DNA of 30,992 bases from an uncultured Pelagibacteraceae bacterium (GCA_902632515.1 CACPDA010000012.1:1-30992), one strand, 5' to 3'; shown: positions 8,300-16,583, numbered from the stretch's first letter. Program-made: numbers and translations. The notes: generated from the sequence alone by a model not told the origin.

Positions 8300-9982
8300 T
8301 TATTTTTTATATATTTTTTGTATACATTCGAAAAAAGATTTTGAAAATTTTTTCTTATCAAAAAGAGCTGTGTTTAAAGCATTTTCGTATATGTTTCCTC
8401 TTATTTTTTCAAGTTCAACCTTATTTTGAGCTAATGACACAGCTTTATTAATATAATCCAATTTATTTTCTGCAATTAAATTTTCTAATTTTGCATTTCT
8501 ATTTATAGACTCTCCACATCTTGAGTTAAAATTAAAACCTTTCATCGTGATCACTGGTACACCCATCCAAATTGCCTCAAAAGAAGTAGTTACACCATTC
8601 CATGGAAAAGTATCTAAGGCAATATCAATTTTTTTATATAAGCTTAAATGATCTTTAAAGGATTTCTTAAATGTTAAAAATTCAATTGAATTTAAGACAC
8701 CATTCTTTTTAAACTTTTCTATCATATAATCATTAGAAGTTGCTATTGATGTTTTTAAAATTAATTTTGAATTTTCAACTTTTTTTAAAATCTGAGACCA
8801 AACATCTATCACTTCTTCATTTATTTTTAAAAAATTATTAAATGAGCCAAAAGTAATAAACTTATTTTCATTAGACGGTATATTATTATTTGTTCTTTTT
8901 TCATCATATCCAGAATGACAATTCCAAATAGTTGGTAAACAAATAATTTTTTCTGAATATAAATCTTCCTCCTTTTCATTAATTAAATTTCTATCAGCAA
9001 TAAGATAATCTACTTCATTCAGACCTGTAGTATTAGTGTAACCACACCAAGATATCTGGATAGGAGCCAATCTATTTTTTAAAAGCACTAGTCTATGATT
9101 TGATGAAAACCCGTTTAAATCGATCATTATATCTATTTCATCATTTCTAATTGTGTTAATTGCACTTAAATTATCTAGATTTGTTATGTTTCTAGTTAAA
9201 TAAACATATTTTTTAAATTGTTTTGTAGTTTCATCCTCTTGAGCACTATTAAGGTATAAATAAATTCTATATTTATTTTTGTCGTATTCAGTTAGAACAG
9301 TCTTCAAAAAATAAGTTATAGAGTGTTTAAGTCTAATATCTGAAGATATGAAAGCTAAGTTTATTTTATTATCCTTATTTATTTTAAAATCTATCAATTC
9401 ATTTGAAGAATATTTCTTTAATATCTGATTTAGAAGTTTTGAATATTTAAGATATTCTGATTGTTTCCATGAATACATATAATTATTGAAAAAACATAAA
9501 GAACTTAAAGCATCTGAATTTAATTTTTCATTTTCTACTAATTTTTTTAATAGACTAATCACACTATTTAAATCTAAAAATCTCTTAAATACTTTAATTA
9601 TAGCCAACAGATGTGGAGTACTCTTTTCAAAAAGAATTTTATCTTTGTAATAATATTCAAATATCTCTTCAAAAATCTTTTTATCTATTTTAAGCTCATC
9701 TTTAAATTTATTATCAAATAAAATCACAGCAGCATTTATTAGATTTCGTAAAGCATGAGTTGAATTTGTAGAGTTTTTTTCTTTGAGATAAGATTTTCGA
9801 AAGTCATTAATTGCAGATTCCAAGGAATCGTTTGAATGGCTTAATGCCATTTTACACACACCTTGTAAGTTCAAAATTCCAGAATTTTTTTCTTCTTCAG
9901 GAATCTTTTCTATTATTGAAATAATTTTTGTATATTCTTTTTCAAAGAAAAGTTTTCCAAAATCAACTTTTTCTTTATTCAT
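8300..9982 (-). CDS. GT41-family (O-GlcNAc transferase/SPINDLY-like) glycosyltransferase
   Basis: A 560-aa protein with an N-terminal helical, TPR-like region (about 1-200) and a C-terminal GT41 catalytic region. Visible family blocks are FISSDIRLKH at 211-220 (aligning with the OGT segment holding its conserved histidine), IDLNG at 287-291, LAPIQISWCGYTNTTG at 305-320, FGSFNN at 378-383, and ALDTFPWNG followed by TSFEAIWMGVPVIT at 455-479. Such enzymes transfer a sugar from a nucleotide donor to protein or other acceptors. Donor and acceptor here are unknown, and no acceptor candidate is adjacent. No signal peptide or membrane segment is seen, so it is probably cytoplasmic. It sits between rho and mnmE, normally neighbours in this cluster, so it looks like an insertion. 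Confidence 0.85.
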   Translation of the reverse strand: MNKEKVDFGKLFFEKEYTKIISIIEKIPEEEKNSGILNLQGVCKMALSHSNDSLESAINDFRKSYLKEKNSTNSTHALRNLINAAVILFDNKFKDELKIDKKIFEEIFEYYYKDKILFEKSTPHLLAIIKVFKRFLDLNSVISLLKKLVENEKLNSDALSSLCFFNNYMYSWKQSEYLKYSKLLNQILKKYSSNELIDFKINKDNKINLAFISSDIRLKHSITYFLKTVLTEYDKNKYRIYLYLNSAQEDETTKQFKKYVYLTRNITNLDNLSAINTIRNDEIDIMIDLNGFSSNHRLVLLKNRLAPIQISWCGYTNTTGLNEVDYLIADRNLINEKEEDLYSEKIICLPTIWNCHSGYDEKRTNNNIPSNENKFITFGSFNNFLKINEEVIDVWSQILKKVENSKLILKTSIATSNDYMIEKFKKNGVLNSIEFLTFKKSFKDHLSLYKKIDIALDTFPWNGVTTSFEAIWMGVPVITMKGFNFNSRCGESINRNAKLENLIAENKLDYINKAVSLAQNKVELEKIRGNIYENALNTALFDKKKFSKSFFECIQKIYKK

Positions 9983-10052
9983 CTTATTTGGATTTTAATA
10001 TTTTAATACTTTAAAATAAAGCTAAGTTTTTAATAAAGAAAAGTTCAGATAA

Positions 10053-11321
10053 TTATGCTGGCTTATTCATAGAGTTAAAAAACTCTGCATTATTTTTAGT
10101 ATCTTTTAACTTTGAACTAATAAACTCTATAGCGTCCATTGTTCCCATTGGAGCAATTATTCGCCTTAAAACATTCATTTTTTGAAGATCGTCTTTTTCA
10201 AATAATAATTCTTCTCTTCTAGTACCTGACTTTGTAATATCTATTGCAGGGTAAATTCTTTTGTCTGCAATTTTTCTATCAAGGACGGTTTCACTATTTC
10301 CTGTTCCTTTAAATTCTTCAAATATAACTTCGTCCATTCTACTTCCTGTATCAATTAAGGCTGTAGATATAATTGTAAGTGATCCTCCCTCTTCAATATT
10401 TCTAGCAGCACCAAAAAATCTTTTGGGCCTTTGAAGGGCATTTGCGTCTACACCTCCAGTCAAAACTTTACCAGAACTTGGTATTACTGCATTGTAAGCT
10501 CTACCTAATCTAGTAATAGAATCTAATAATATAACAACGTCTTTTTTATGCTCTGTTAATCTTTTAGCTTTCTCAATAACCATTTCAGCAACTGCAACAT
10601 GCCTTTGAGCAGGTTCGTCAAATGTCGAACTAATAACTTCACCTTTGACGGTTCTTTGCATATCTGTTACTTCTTCTGGTCGCTCATCAATTAATAGTAC
10701 AATTAAGTAACATTCTGGATAATTCTTAGCGATTGAATTTGCAATACTCTGTAAAATCATTGTTTTACCAGCCTTAGGGGGTGAGATAATTATTGATCTT
10801 TGCCCTTTTCCTATTGGACTAACAAGGTCAATTAGTCTTGGCGTTAAATCTTGTTTTTTATCCGGTTTAACAACCTCAACTTCCATAACAAGTTGTTTAT
10901 CTGGATATAAAGGAGTTAAGTTATCAAATGCTATTTTATGCCTAGATTTTTCTGGTTCTTCAAAATTTATTTTGCTTACTTGGAGAAGCGCGAAATATCT
11001 TTCACCTTCTTTAGGTGCTCTTACGGGTCCCTCTACCGTATCGCCAGTTCTTAAACCAAATTTTCTTATTTGGCTTGGGCTTACATAAATATCATCAGGA
11101 CCTGGAAGATAATTTGACTCCATTGCTCTTAAAAACCCAAATCCATCTTGTAATAACTGTAAGACTCCTGCGCCGGTAATTTCCTCTTTTTCAGCAACTT
11201 TTTTTAATATTGCAAAAAGAATTTCTTGCTTTCTTAAAGTACTAGCATTTTCTATACCCAATTCTTCAGCTTGGGTAATAAGCTGTTCAGACGATTTTAA
11301 TTTTAGTTCTTGAATGTTCAT
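10053..11321 (-). CDS. rho: Transcription termination factor Rho
   Basis: Hexameric RNA-dependent ATPase/helicase that ends transcription. The 422-aa length is standard. The N-terminal helix bundle and RNA-binding cold-shock-like domain (GFGFLR at about 60-65, [18 protein letters not shown] at 77-94) lead to the Walker A PPKAGKT at 181-187. Walker B-type [14 protein letters not shown], the Q-loop [14 protein letters not shown] and the R-loop region follow. It is preceded by a 108-bp spacer with an inverted repeat and promoter-like elements, and is followed by the inserted GT41 gene. Rho genes are often autoregulated in their leader; that is possible but not shown here. Confidence 0.98.
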   Translation of the reverse strand: MNIQELKLKSSEQLITQAEELGIENASTLRKQEILFAILKKVAEKEEITGAGVLQLLQDGFGFLRAMESNYLPGPDDIYVSPSQIRKFGLRTGDTVEGPVRAPKEGERYFALLQVSKINFEEPEKSRHKIAFDNLTPLYPDKQLVMEVEVVKPDKKQDLTPRLIDLVSPIGKGQRSIIISPPKAGKTMILQSIANSIAKNYPECYLIVLLIDERPEEVTDMQRTVKGEVISSTFDEPAQRHVAVAEMVIEKAKRLTEHKKDVVILLDSITRLGRAYNAVIPSSGKVLTGGVDANALQRPKRFFGAARNIEEGGSLTIISTALIDTGSRMDEVIFEEFKGTGNSETVLDRKIADKRIYPAIDITKSGTRREELLFEKDDLQKMNVLRRIIAPMGTMDAIEFISSKLKDTKNNAEFFNSMNKPA

Positions 11322-11344
11322 GATTTAAAATATTAAGGACTTAA

Positions 11345-11374
11345 TATATATTTATAATATATATACTCTTTCAA
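11345..11374 (-). promoter_or_regulatory. Candidate sigma70-type promoter for rho
   Basis: On the minus strand TTGAAA (11374-11369) is separated by 18 bp from TATATA (11350-11345), placing a start point about 15-20 nt before the rho ATG. The -35 overlaps an inverted repeat. Matches like this arise easily in such A+T-rich DNA, so this is only a candidate. Confidence 0.3.
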
Positions 11375-11389
11375 CTATTACAAGAGTAT
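11363..11389. repeat. Perfect 8-bp inverted repeat in the rho leader/spacer
   Basis: ATACTCTT (11363-11370) and AAGAGTAT (11382-11389) are exact reverse complements around an 11-nt loop, the most obvious hairpin in the 108-bp hemG-rho spacer. No strong T-run follows it on the minus strand, so it is not a textbook terminator. It could be a regulatory hairpin or operator for rho. Confidence 0.55.
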
Positions 11390-11401
11390 TCATAAATAAT
11401 T

Positions 11402-11427
11402 AAAAAAAATAGCCTAGTTTCTGGGTT
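11402..11427 (-). terminator. Weak intrinsic-terminator candidate after hemG
   Basis: Directly after the hemG stop, the minus strand reads CCCAG-AAA-CTAGG (four pairs with one mismatch) and then reaches a run of eight T (complement of 11402-11409). The stem is short, so termination may be partial. It would separate hem transcription from rho. Confidence 0.35.
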
Positions 11428-11429
11428 TT

Positions 11430-11957
11430 TTATGAATTGTGCCATATTTCCTTAGCAAAAATATCTACTTTTGCCCAATCGGTGAATTCATAAGACTGTG
11501 AGGTATCTGTGGGCCCCTTGGTAATAAACATTATCAATTTGATGATATACTTATCAAGAAAATCATATTTCGGATAATCAACTTTACCGGCAAATACACC
11601 AATTTTTTTTGGATACCAATTAGAAATTTTTAAAAATTTTTTGATATAAGGGTTTGTTTCAGGTGTATTTTTCTTTGATTTTCTTGCAACAACGTTTACT
11701 GAAAAAAAAGCACTATTTTTTCTGTCTAATACACTTTTGTTTGTCCTAATAAACCTATATAGCTCCTTTGAATGTTTGCCGTACCTAATACTTGCCCCGA
11801 TTACTATCTTGTCAAACTCAGATATTTCAAATTTTGAAACTTCATTCAAAGGTATAATTTTAACAATGTCTTTATGGTTTGTAAAATTTATTATTCGTTC
11901 ACAAATAGTTTTAGTATGTCCATCGGTGCTTGAATAAATAATTAATGATTTAGACAT
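11430..11957 (-). CDS. hemG: HemG-type protoporphyrinogen IX dehydrogenase (flavodoxin-like)
   Basis: Oxidises protoporphyrinogen IX to protoporphyrin IX with FMN, passing electrons to the quinone pool at the membrane. The N-terminus has the flavodoxin phosphate loop YSSTDGHTKT, followed by VIGASIRYGKH, SAFFSVNVVARK, NTPETNPYIKKF, and KLIMFITKGPTDT, which parallel E. coli HemG block by block, including the characteristic long inserted loop. About 175 aa, as in the family. I chose the ATG at 11957; a TTG two codons upstream (11963) is possible. It follows hemH by about 12 bp, so hemE-hemH-hemG looks like one operon for the last three steps of this branch. Alphaproteobacteria more often use HemJ. 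Confidence 0.9.
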   Translation of the reverse strand: MSKSLIIYSSTDGHTKTICERIINFTNHKDIVKIIPLNEVSKFEISEFDKIVIGASIRYGKHSKELYRFIRTNKSVLDRKNSAFFSVNVVARKSKKNTPETNPYIKKFLKISNWYPKKIGVFAGKVDYPKYDFLDKYIIKLIMFITKGPTDTSQSYEFTDWAKVDIFAKEIWHNS

Positions 11958-11969
11958 TTCCAAATAATA

Positions 11970-13082
11970 TTATTTTTTACTCATTACTTGATCTGGCATT
12001 TTTTGATAAAATTCTTTACCAACTTGATATTCTATATCTTCTTTGTCTTGGGCCGAACCTTCTGCTTGTACAAATGTATATTTTGCAAAATCTTTACACC
12101 AATCCTTATTTGTATTAAGACATTTCACTGGATAGACGTTCCCACCCCATTCTTGTGCATCATTTACTAATTCGTGGCCCAATTCATCGGTAGTTTCTAA
12201 ACAGTCTGCAACGAAACTCGGAGAGTATATAACGATTTCTTTTTTTCCTTCTAAGATTAGTTTTTTTACAACATCTTCTGTATAAGGTGTTATCCATTCC
12301 TCAGACCCAAAACGACTTTGAAAACTCATCATACATTGTTCAGGTTTAATGTTTTTTAAATTATTACTTATGAGGCAAAACGTTTCATAACAATGCCTAT
12401 AATAATCATCTCCTTTGTTTACTATCCTCCTCTTTTGCATTCCATGAAATGTTATTACCAAATTGTCAATTTTCTTACCTTTTTTTAAAAGTTCGTCTAA
12501 TTTTGAATCAACTTGTTTTACAGAATTATCAATGAAAGCGTGAGTTCTATGAAAATTAGTAATTACTTCAAATGTTGGTATTTTAACTCTTTTTGACAAT
12601 TCTTTTGCCAATGCATCTATACCCGATGCTATCGTACTTTCTGAATATTGGGGAAACATTGGTATTACTAAAAGTTTTGTAGCTCCAATTCCTTTTTTCA
12701 AATCTTCTTCCCAGCTATCATAAACCTCATTTACATAAGGTGGTGATAAAAGAAAAGCATGGTTTACTTCTACATAACCATTTGGGTCAATCTTTTTTAG
12801 TTCCTCACTTACATTTTTTGTAAAATCTCTGGTATTTGTTATTAAGGGAAAACTTTCACCATCCCAAATTCTGGCATAAAGTTTTGCAGATTTTTTTGGC
12901 CTAAATGGTAATACAAAAAAGTTTAAAATTATTTTCCAAAGCCAAGGGTTTATATCTACAACTCTAGGATCTCCTAAGAAAGCTCTTAGATATTTTCTTA
13001 AAGCTTTTGTGGTTGGGGCTGAAGGCGATCCAAGTTGTACAAAAACCACTTTCGTTTTTCTTTTTGGGTGCTCGTAAATCAT
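11970..13082 (-). CDS. hemH: Ferrochelatase
   Basis: Inserts ferrous iron into protoporphyrin IX to make protohaem. The 370-aa protein begins VVFVQLGSPSAPTTKALRKYLRAF and contains the family blocks FLGDPRVVD, ITFHGMQKRR with the catalytic-site histidine, SFQSRFGSEEWITPYTEDV, and SPSFVADCLETTDELGHE with its conserved acidic residues. The cysteine in ADCLET is in the family context, but no C-terminal Fe-S extension is evident. It lies 3 bp after hemE and 12 bp before hemG, in pathway-linked order, and is probably co-transcribed with both. Confidence 0.97.
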   Translation of the reverse strand: MIYEHPKRKTKVVFVQLGSPSAPTTKALRKYLRAFLGDPRVVDINPWLWKIILNFFVLPFRPKKSAKLYARIWDGESFPLITNTRDFTKNVSEELKKIDPNGYVEVNHAFLLSPPYVNEVYDSWEEDLKKGIGATKLLVIPMFPQYSESTIASGIDALAKELSKRVKIPTFEVITNFHRTHAFIDNSVKQVDSKLDELLKKGKKIDNLVITFHGMQKRRIVNKGDDYYRHCYETFCLISNNLKNIKPEQCMMSFQSRFGSEEWITPYTEDVVKKLILEGKKEIVIYSPSFVADCLETTDELGHELVNDAQEWGGNVYPVKCLNTNKDWCKDFAKYTFVQAEGSAQDKEDIEYQVGKEFYQKMPDQVMSKK

Positions 13083-13085
13083 AAT

Positions 13086-14087
13086 TTAATAATCTTTTAC
13101 TGTTTTTACTAAATAATCCATCATTTTAGGATCTGTTTCTGGCAAGATCCCATGACCTAAATTGAAAATATAAGGATGATCTTTAAATATATCTAGATAT
13201 TTTTTTGCCTCTTTTTTTAGGTTTTGTCTATCACCCAACAAAGTTTTGGGATCTAGCCCTCCTTGAACAGGAATTTTTATATCTTTTATTATTTTTTTGG
13301 GATCAATATTATAATCAATACTAATAACATCTGGTTTAACAATCTCACAAAATTCCTTATAGTTTTTTATCTCTCTAGGAAAACATATCACTGGGGTATT
13401 TAAGGATTTGACATAATTAACTAAATTTAAAGTTGGAGTATATATATAATTTGGTAAATCTTTTTCTTCTAATAAGCCTGCCCAACTATCAAAAATTTGA
13501 ATAATGTCTGCTCCATGATCAATTTGATTCTTAATATGTATTTTTATAAATTTTTCAATAATTAATAAAATTTTATTTATTAAAATATTATCTTCAAAAA
13601 ATTTTTTTTTTAATTCTTTTTTTGGAGATTGTTTATTTATCATGTAAACTAATAGTGTCCAAGGAGCACCGACGAATCCGATAGTACTTTTATTTTTTGT
13701 GAGCCGATGATTACTTACTAAATTAATAGCTTTATATACGGGTAAAATTTTTTGAACAAAATCATATTCATTTAATTTTGAAACTTTATCTATATTTAAA
13801 TCACCTAACATAGGTCCAAAATTTTTTTTGAATTCAACTTTTTGGTTTAATCCATAGGGTAGCATTAAAATATCAGAAAAAATTATTGCTGCATCTAAAT
13901 CAAATCTTTTTAATGGCTGTAAAGTAATTTCAGTTGATAATTCTTTGTTAAGACATAACTTAATAAAATCAGGATTTTCTTTTCTTATACTTCTGAATTC
14001 AGGTAAATATCTACCTGCTTGACGCATTATCCATATTGGATTTAAATTTGTTTTCTTATCAATAATAACTTTTTGAATATCTGACAT
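13086..14087 (-). CDS. hemE: Uroporphyrinogen decarboxylase
   Basis: Converts uroporphyrinogen III to coproporphyrinogen III in the cytoplasm. The 333-aa protein has the signature PIWIMRQAGRYLPEFR near residue 17, with the arginines that hold substrate carboxylates. It also has FSDILMLPYGL with the catalytic-site aspartate, GFVGAPWTLLVYM, and C-terminal FNLGHGILPETDP. It is the first gene left of the predicted origin and reads away from it; hemE borders oriC in Caulobacter and Rickettsia. Its promoter must lie inside the oriC spacer, so initiation and hemE transcription may influence each other, as described for Caulobacter. Confidence 0.97.
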   Translation of the reverse strand: MSDIQKVIIDKKTNLNPIWIMRQAGRYLPEFRSIRKENPDFIKLCLNKELSTEITLQPLKRFDLDAAIIFSDILMLPYGLNQKVEFKKNFGPMLGDLNIDKVSKLNEYDFVQKILPVYKAINLVSNHRLTKNKSTIGFVGAPWTLLVYMINKQSPKKELKKKFFEDNILINKILLIIEKFIKIHIKNQIDHGADIIQIFDSWAGLLEEKDLPNYIYTPTLNLVNYVKSLNTPVICFPREIKNYKEFCEIVKPDVISIDYNIDPKKIIKDIKIPVQGGLDPKTLLGDRQNLKKEAKKYLDIFKDHPYIFNLGHGILPETDPKMMDYLVKTVKDY

Positions 14088-14369
14088 ATTAATAATTAAA
14101 TATAATTAATTGTATTTGTAGTATAACCTGTGAATTATAAGGATTATTTTTTATAAACATTTTATAAACCATTTATTAACACTTAGACCTTTAAATATTG
14201 TAAATAAATTAGTAAAATTGAAGCTTATTACTTAATTATCCTTTATTATGAAAAACTTTATACACTTGTTTAATAATGTTAATAAAACTCATGTTTTACA
14301 ACATAATTTTTAAAATATTGAAAGTTTCATACATGAATTTAATTAAACAATTTTATCAACATTTTATAC
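14088..14369. other. oriC: Predicted chromosomal replication origin (oriC)
   Basis: The longest spacer in the window, about 16% GC by hand count, between hemE and ppsR, the same pair that flanks the origin in Caulobacter and Rickettsia. DnaA-box-like nonamers (consensus TTWTNCACA) with one mismatch are TTATACACT (14258-14266), TAATTCACA (minus, 14137-14129), and four copies of TTATNAACA at 14151-14159, 14173-14181, 14285-14277 (minus) and 14353-14361. TTATAAACC at 14162 is a weaker match. Gene blocks on both sides read outward from here. No perfect DnaA box is present, so box identity is inferred; the location is well supported by synteny. Confidence 0.85.
14134..14139 (-). promoter_or_regulatory. 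Candidate -10 element for hemE inside oriC
   Basis: A perfect TATAAT on the minus strand (14139-14134), about 47 bp upstream of the hemE ATG and touching the DnaA-like box at 14129-14137. No convincing -35 lies 16-18 bp upstream of it. A weaker TATACT lies at 14125-14120. Low-confidence call because such hexamers are frequent at this composition. Confidence 0.25.
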
Positions 14370-14375
14370 ATGAAT
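14329..14375 (+). repeat. Short direct repeat at the ppsR edge of oriC
   Basis: ATACATGAAT occurs at 14329-14338 and 14366-14375, 37 bp apart. With flanks, TTTCATACATGAAT and TTTTATACATGAAT agree at 13 of 14 positions. The second copy contains the ppsR start codon; the first contains an ATG that opens a 14-codon frame ending at 14377, overlapping the ppsR start in another frame. Confidence 0.5.
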
Positions 14376-15194
14376 AATAACTATCAAATTTATTTAATCT
14401 CGGATTCTACTGGCGAAACTCTAGATAGAATATTTGCCGCTATTAAATCACAGTTTACTAATATTGATTATAAGATTCACACTTATTCATTTACTAGAAC
14501 TGAAAATCAAGCACTAAAAATATTATCTGAGGCTCAAAAAAATACTAATCCTATAATTTTATATTCTATAGTAGACAGTAATCTTGCAAAATATCTTGCT
14601 AATATAAGTGATGAAAAAAAAATACCATGTTTTGACGTATTGGGAGATTTAATATTAAGCTTTTCAAAATTGCTTAATCAGGAGGCCTCTCATCAACCCA
14701 GTGGTCAATATGAATTAAATGATGACTATTACAAAAGAATTGAAGCAATTCAATTCACAATGAATCATGATGATGGTAATCTCGTAAAAGAAATTAAAAA
14801 ATCTGATATTATATTATTAGGTGTTAGCAGAACAAGTAAAACACCAACTTCAATTTATTTAGCTAATAAAGGTTTTAAAACTTCTAATATTCCTTTAGTT
14901 GATGAAAATTCTATTCCCAAAATTTTAAGAGATAACCCCAAGATTTCGTGTGTAGTAGGATTAAGCACAGAGGCAGCCAGACTTGCTGATATAAGAAAAA
15001 ACAGAATGAATAGCCTTAGAGAAACAGAAAACAAATCATATGTCGATATTGATAAAATATCAAAAGAAGTTGAAAATGCTAAAAATACTTTTAAAAAATA
15101 TAAATGGCCAATGATTGATGTGACAAGAAAATCAGTAGAGGAGACCGCAGCATCGGTAATTAAGATATACGAAATATATAAACATAATGGTTGA
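14370..15194 (+). CDS. ppsR: Pyruvate,phosphate dikinase/PEP synthase regulatory protein (DUF299)
   Basis: Bifunctional ADP-dependent kinase and phosphorylase of the DUF299 family that inactivates or reactivates pyruvate,phosphate dikinase or PEP synthase by threonine phosphorylation. The 274-aa protein begins with the family signature LISDSTGETLDRIFAAI and carries the P-loop-like GVSRTSKTPTSIYLA at about residues 151-165. The C-terminal WPMIDVTRKSVEETA is also typical. It is the first gene right of oriC (the RP001 position in Rickettsia) and overlaps maf by 8 nt. Whether the target is PPDK or PEP synthase cannot be told from this window. Confidence 0.92.
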   Translation: MNNNYQIYLISDSTGETLDRIFAAIKSQFTNIDYKIHTYSFTRTENQALKILSEAQKNTNPIILYSIVDSNLAKYLANISDEKKIPCFDVLGDLILSFSKLLNQEASHQPSGQYELNDDYYKRIEAIQFTMNHDDGNLVKEIKKSDIILLGVSRTSKTPTSIYLANKGFKTSNIPLVDENSIPKILRDNPKISCVVGLSTEAARLADIRKNRMNSLRETENKSYVDIDKISKEVENAKNTFKKYKWPMIDVTRKSVEETAASVIKIYEIYKHNG

Positions 15195-15771
15195 AATAAT
15201 TTTAGCGTCCAAAAGCAAAGTAAGAAAAGAAATTCTTGATAAAAATAACATTCCTAACAAAGTTCAACAATCTAATGTAGATGAAGACGTGGTTAAAGAA
15301 AGTTTATTAAAGGAAAAAGCGTCACCTGAAATTATAGCAAAAAGTCTTTCAGAACTTAAATCTTGTAAAGTTAGTCAAACAAAACCAGATATTTTAGTCT
15401 TGGGAGCTGATAGTGTGATAGATTTAAATGGAGAATTAATTTCTAAACCTGTTAACAGAGAGGAAGCTTTAAACACTTTAAAAAAACTAAATGGTAAAAA
15501 ACATAATTTGGTAAGCGCAGTTTGTTTTTCGAAAAATGGCGTTAGAATCTGGGATTACACTGATAAAGCAACTCTTACAATGAAAGAATTTACTGAAGAA
15601 GATTTAAAAGACTATTTATCTAAAATACCTGATGAGGCATTATATTCTTATAACGTATATCAGATAGAAGGAGAAGGCAGGAACTTATTCTCGAATATCG
15701 ACGGAGACGAAAATACAATAATGGGCCTCCCAATAAAGAAAATAAAAGAATATTTAAGAAATTATAATTAA
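15187..15771 (+). CDS. maf: Maf-family nucleoside triphosphate pyrophosphatase
   Basis: Maf proteins hydrolyse non-canonical or pyrimidine nucleoside triphosphates to monophosphates (house-cleaning role). The 194-aa protein starts ILASKSKVRKEIL, the Maf signature (ASxSxxR), followed by VDED, LGADSVIDLNGELISKP, and YNVYQIEGEG near residue 158. It overlaps ppsR by 8 nt and is followed by aroE after 17 bp, the conserved alphaproteobacterial order right of the origin. The precise substrate preference (m7GTP, dTTP or UTP) is not readable from motifs alone. Confidence 0.92.
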   Translation: MVEIILASKSKVRKEILDKNNIPNKVQQSNVDEDVVKESLLKEKASPEIIAKSLSELKSCKVSQTKPDILVLGADSVIDLNGELISKPVNREEALNTLKKLNGKKHNLVSAVCFSKNGVRIWDYTDKATLTMKEFTEEDLKDYLSKIPDEALYSYNVYQIEGEGRNLFSNIDGDENTIMGLPIKKIKEYLRNYN

Positions 15772-15788
15772 GTTAAAATTTTATTAAA

Positions 15789-16583
15789 ATGAAAAAATAT
15801 TTTGTTATAGGAAATCCAATAAAGCATTCTTTATCACCATTATTGCACAATTATTGGATTAGAGAAAACAACATAATTGCGGAATATGAAAAAAAAGAAT
15901 TAATTAAAGAAAATTTAGAAAAATTCGTATATTTAATAAAAAATAAAAAAATTAACGGATTTAATGTAACCGTTCCTTTTAAAAAAGATATAATACCTTT
16001 TTTAGACAAACTTAGTCTTGAAGCTGAAAGCACTCAATCAGTTAATACAATTTATTTAGATAAAGAAAAAATTATTGGACACAATACAGATATAAGAGGA
16101 TTTGAGCTTGCTATATCTAATATAAATTATGAGGCTTCCGGAAGAAAAATATTTATACTTGGAGCTGGCGGAGTGGTCCCGTCCATTATTTATGCTTTAA
16201 AAAAAATGAAAGTCTCAAAAATTTTTTTAAGCAATAGAACTAAAAGTAAAGCAGAAAATCTTAAAAATTTATTCCAAAATTTAGAAATTTTAGATTGGGG
16301 AGAAGTGCCAAATTTTGATATGATTATTAATGCAACAAGTCTTGGTTTAAATAAAGAAGATAAACTAAATTTGGATTTTTCAAAAATAAACAATGATAGA
16401 TTTTTTTATGATGTGATTTATAATCCACAAGAGACTAATTTTTTGAAAACTGCAAGAAAACTTGGAAACAGGGCTGAAAATGGACAAAAAATGTTTATTT
16501 ATCAAGCTGCAGAATCATTTAGGATTTGGCATGGAATTAATCCAAAAATTAATGATGAAATATTTAATCTATTAAATCAATGA
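15789..16583 (+). CDS. aroE: Shikimate dehydrogenase
   Basis: NADPH-dependent reduction of 3-dehydroshikimate to shikimate in aromatic amino-acid synthesis. The 264-aa protein has GNPIKHSLSPLLHNYW at residues 7-22 (shikimate-binding SxS), NGFNVTVPFKKDI with the catalytic lysine, and SVNTIY. It then has the dinucleotide-binding GAGGVVPSIIYAL near 120-132, SNRTKSKAE, and the C-terminal NGQKMFIYQAAESF with the conserved glutamine. The NRTxxKA motif is typical of AroE rather than the YdiB branch. It overlaps coaE by 4 nt. Confidence 0.96.
   Translation: MKKYFVIGNPIKHSLSPLLHNYWIRENNIIAEYEKKELIKENLEKFVYLIKNKKINGFNVTVPFKKDIIPFLDKLSLEAESTQSVNTIYLDKEKIIGHNTDIRGFELAISNINYEASGRKIFILGAGGVVPSIIYALKKMKVSKIFLSNRTKSKAENLKNLFQNLEILDWGEVPNFDMIINATSLGLNKEDKLNLDFSKINNDRFFYDVIYNPQETNFLKTARKLGNRAENGQKMFIYQAAESFRIWHGINPKINDEIFNLLNQ

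Noticed and set aside
9983..10052. Possible terminator after rho in the 70-bp gap before the GT41 gene
   Set aside because: Only a 5-bp arm pair with a 20-nt loop is visible and no T-run follows.
11341..11365. Alternating TA-rich run before rho as a possible microsatellite or binding array
   Set aside because: Irregular, short, and ordinary for such A+T-rich spacers.
14088..14112. TTAA-spacer-TTAA as CtrA sites next to hemE
   Set aside because: Half-site spacings found (3 and 6 bp) do not fit the TTAA-N7-TTAA pattern, and TTAA is very common here.
14281..14304. ATGTT-ttac-AACAT inverted repeat in oriC as a regulator operator
   Set aside because: Five-bp arms are too short to separate from chance in this sequence.
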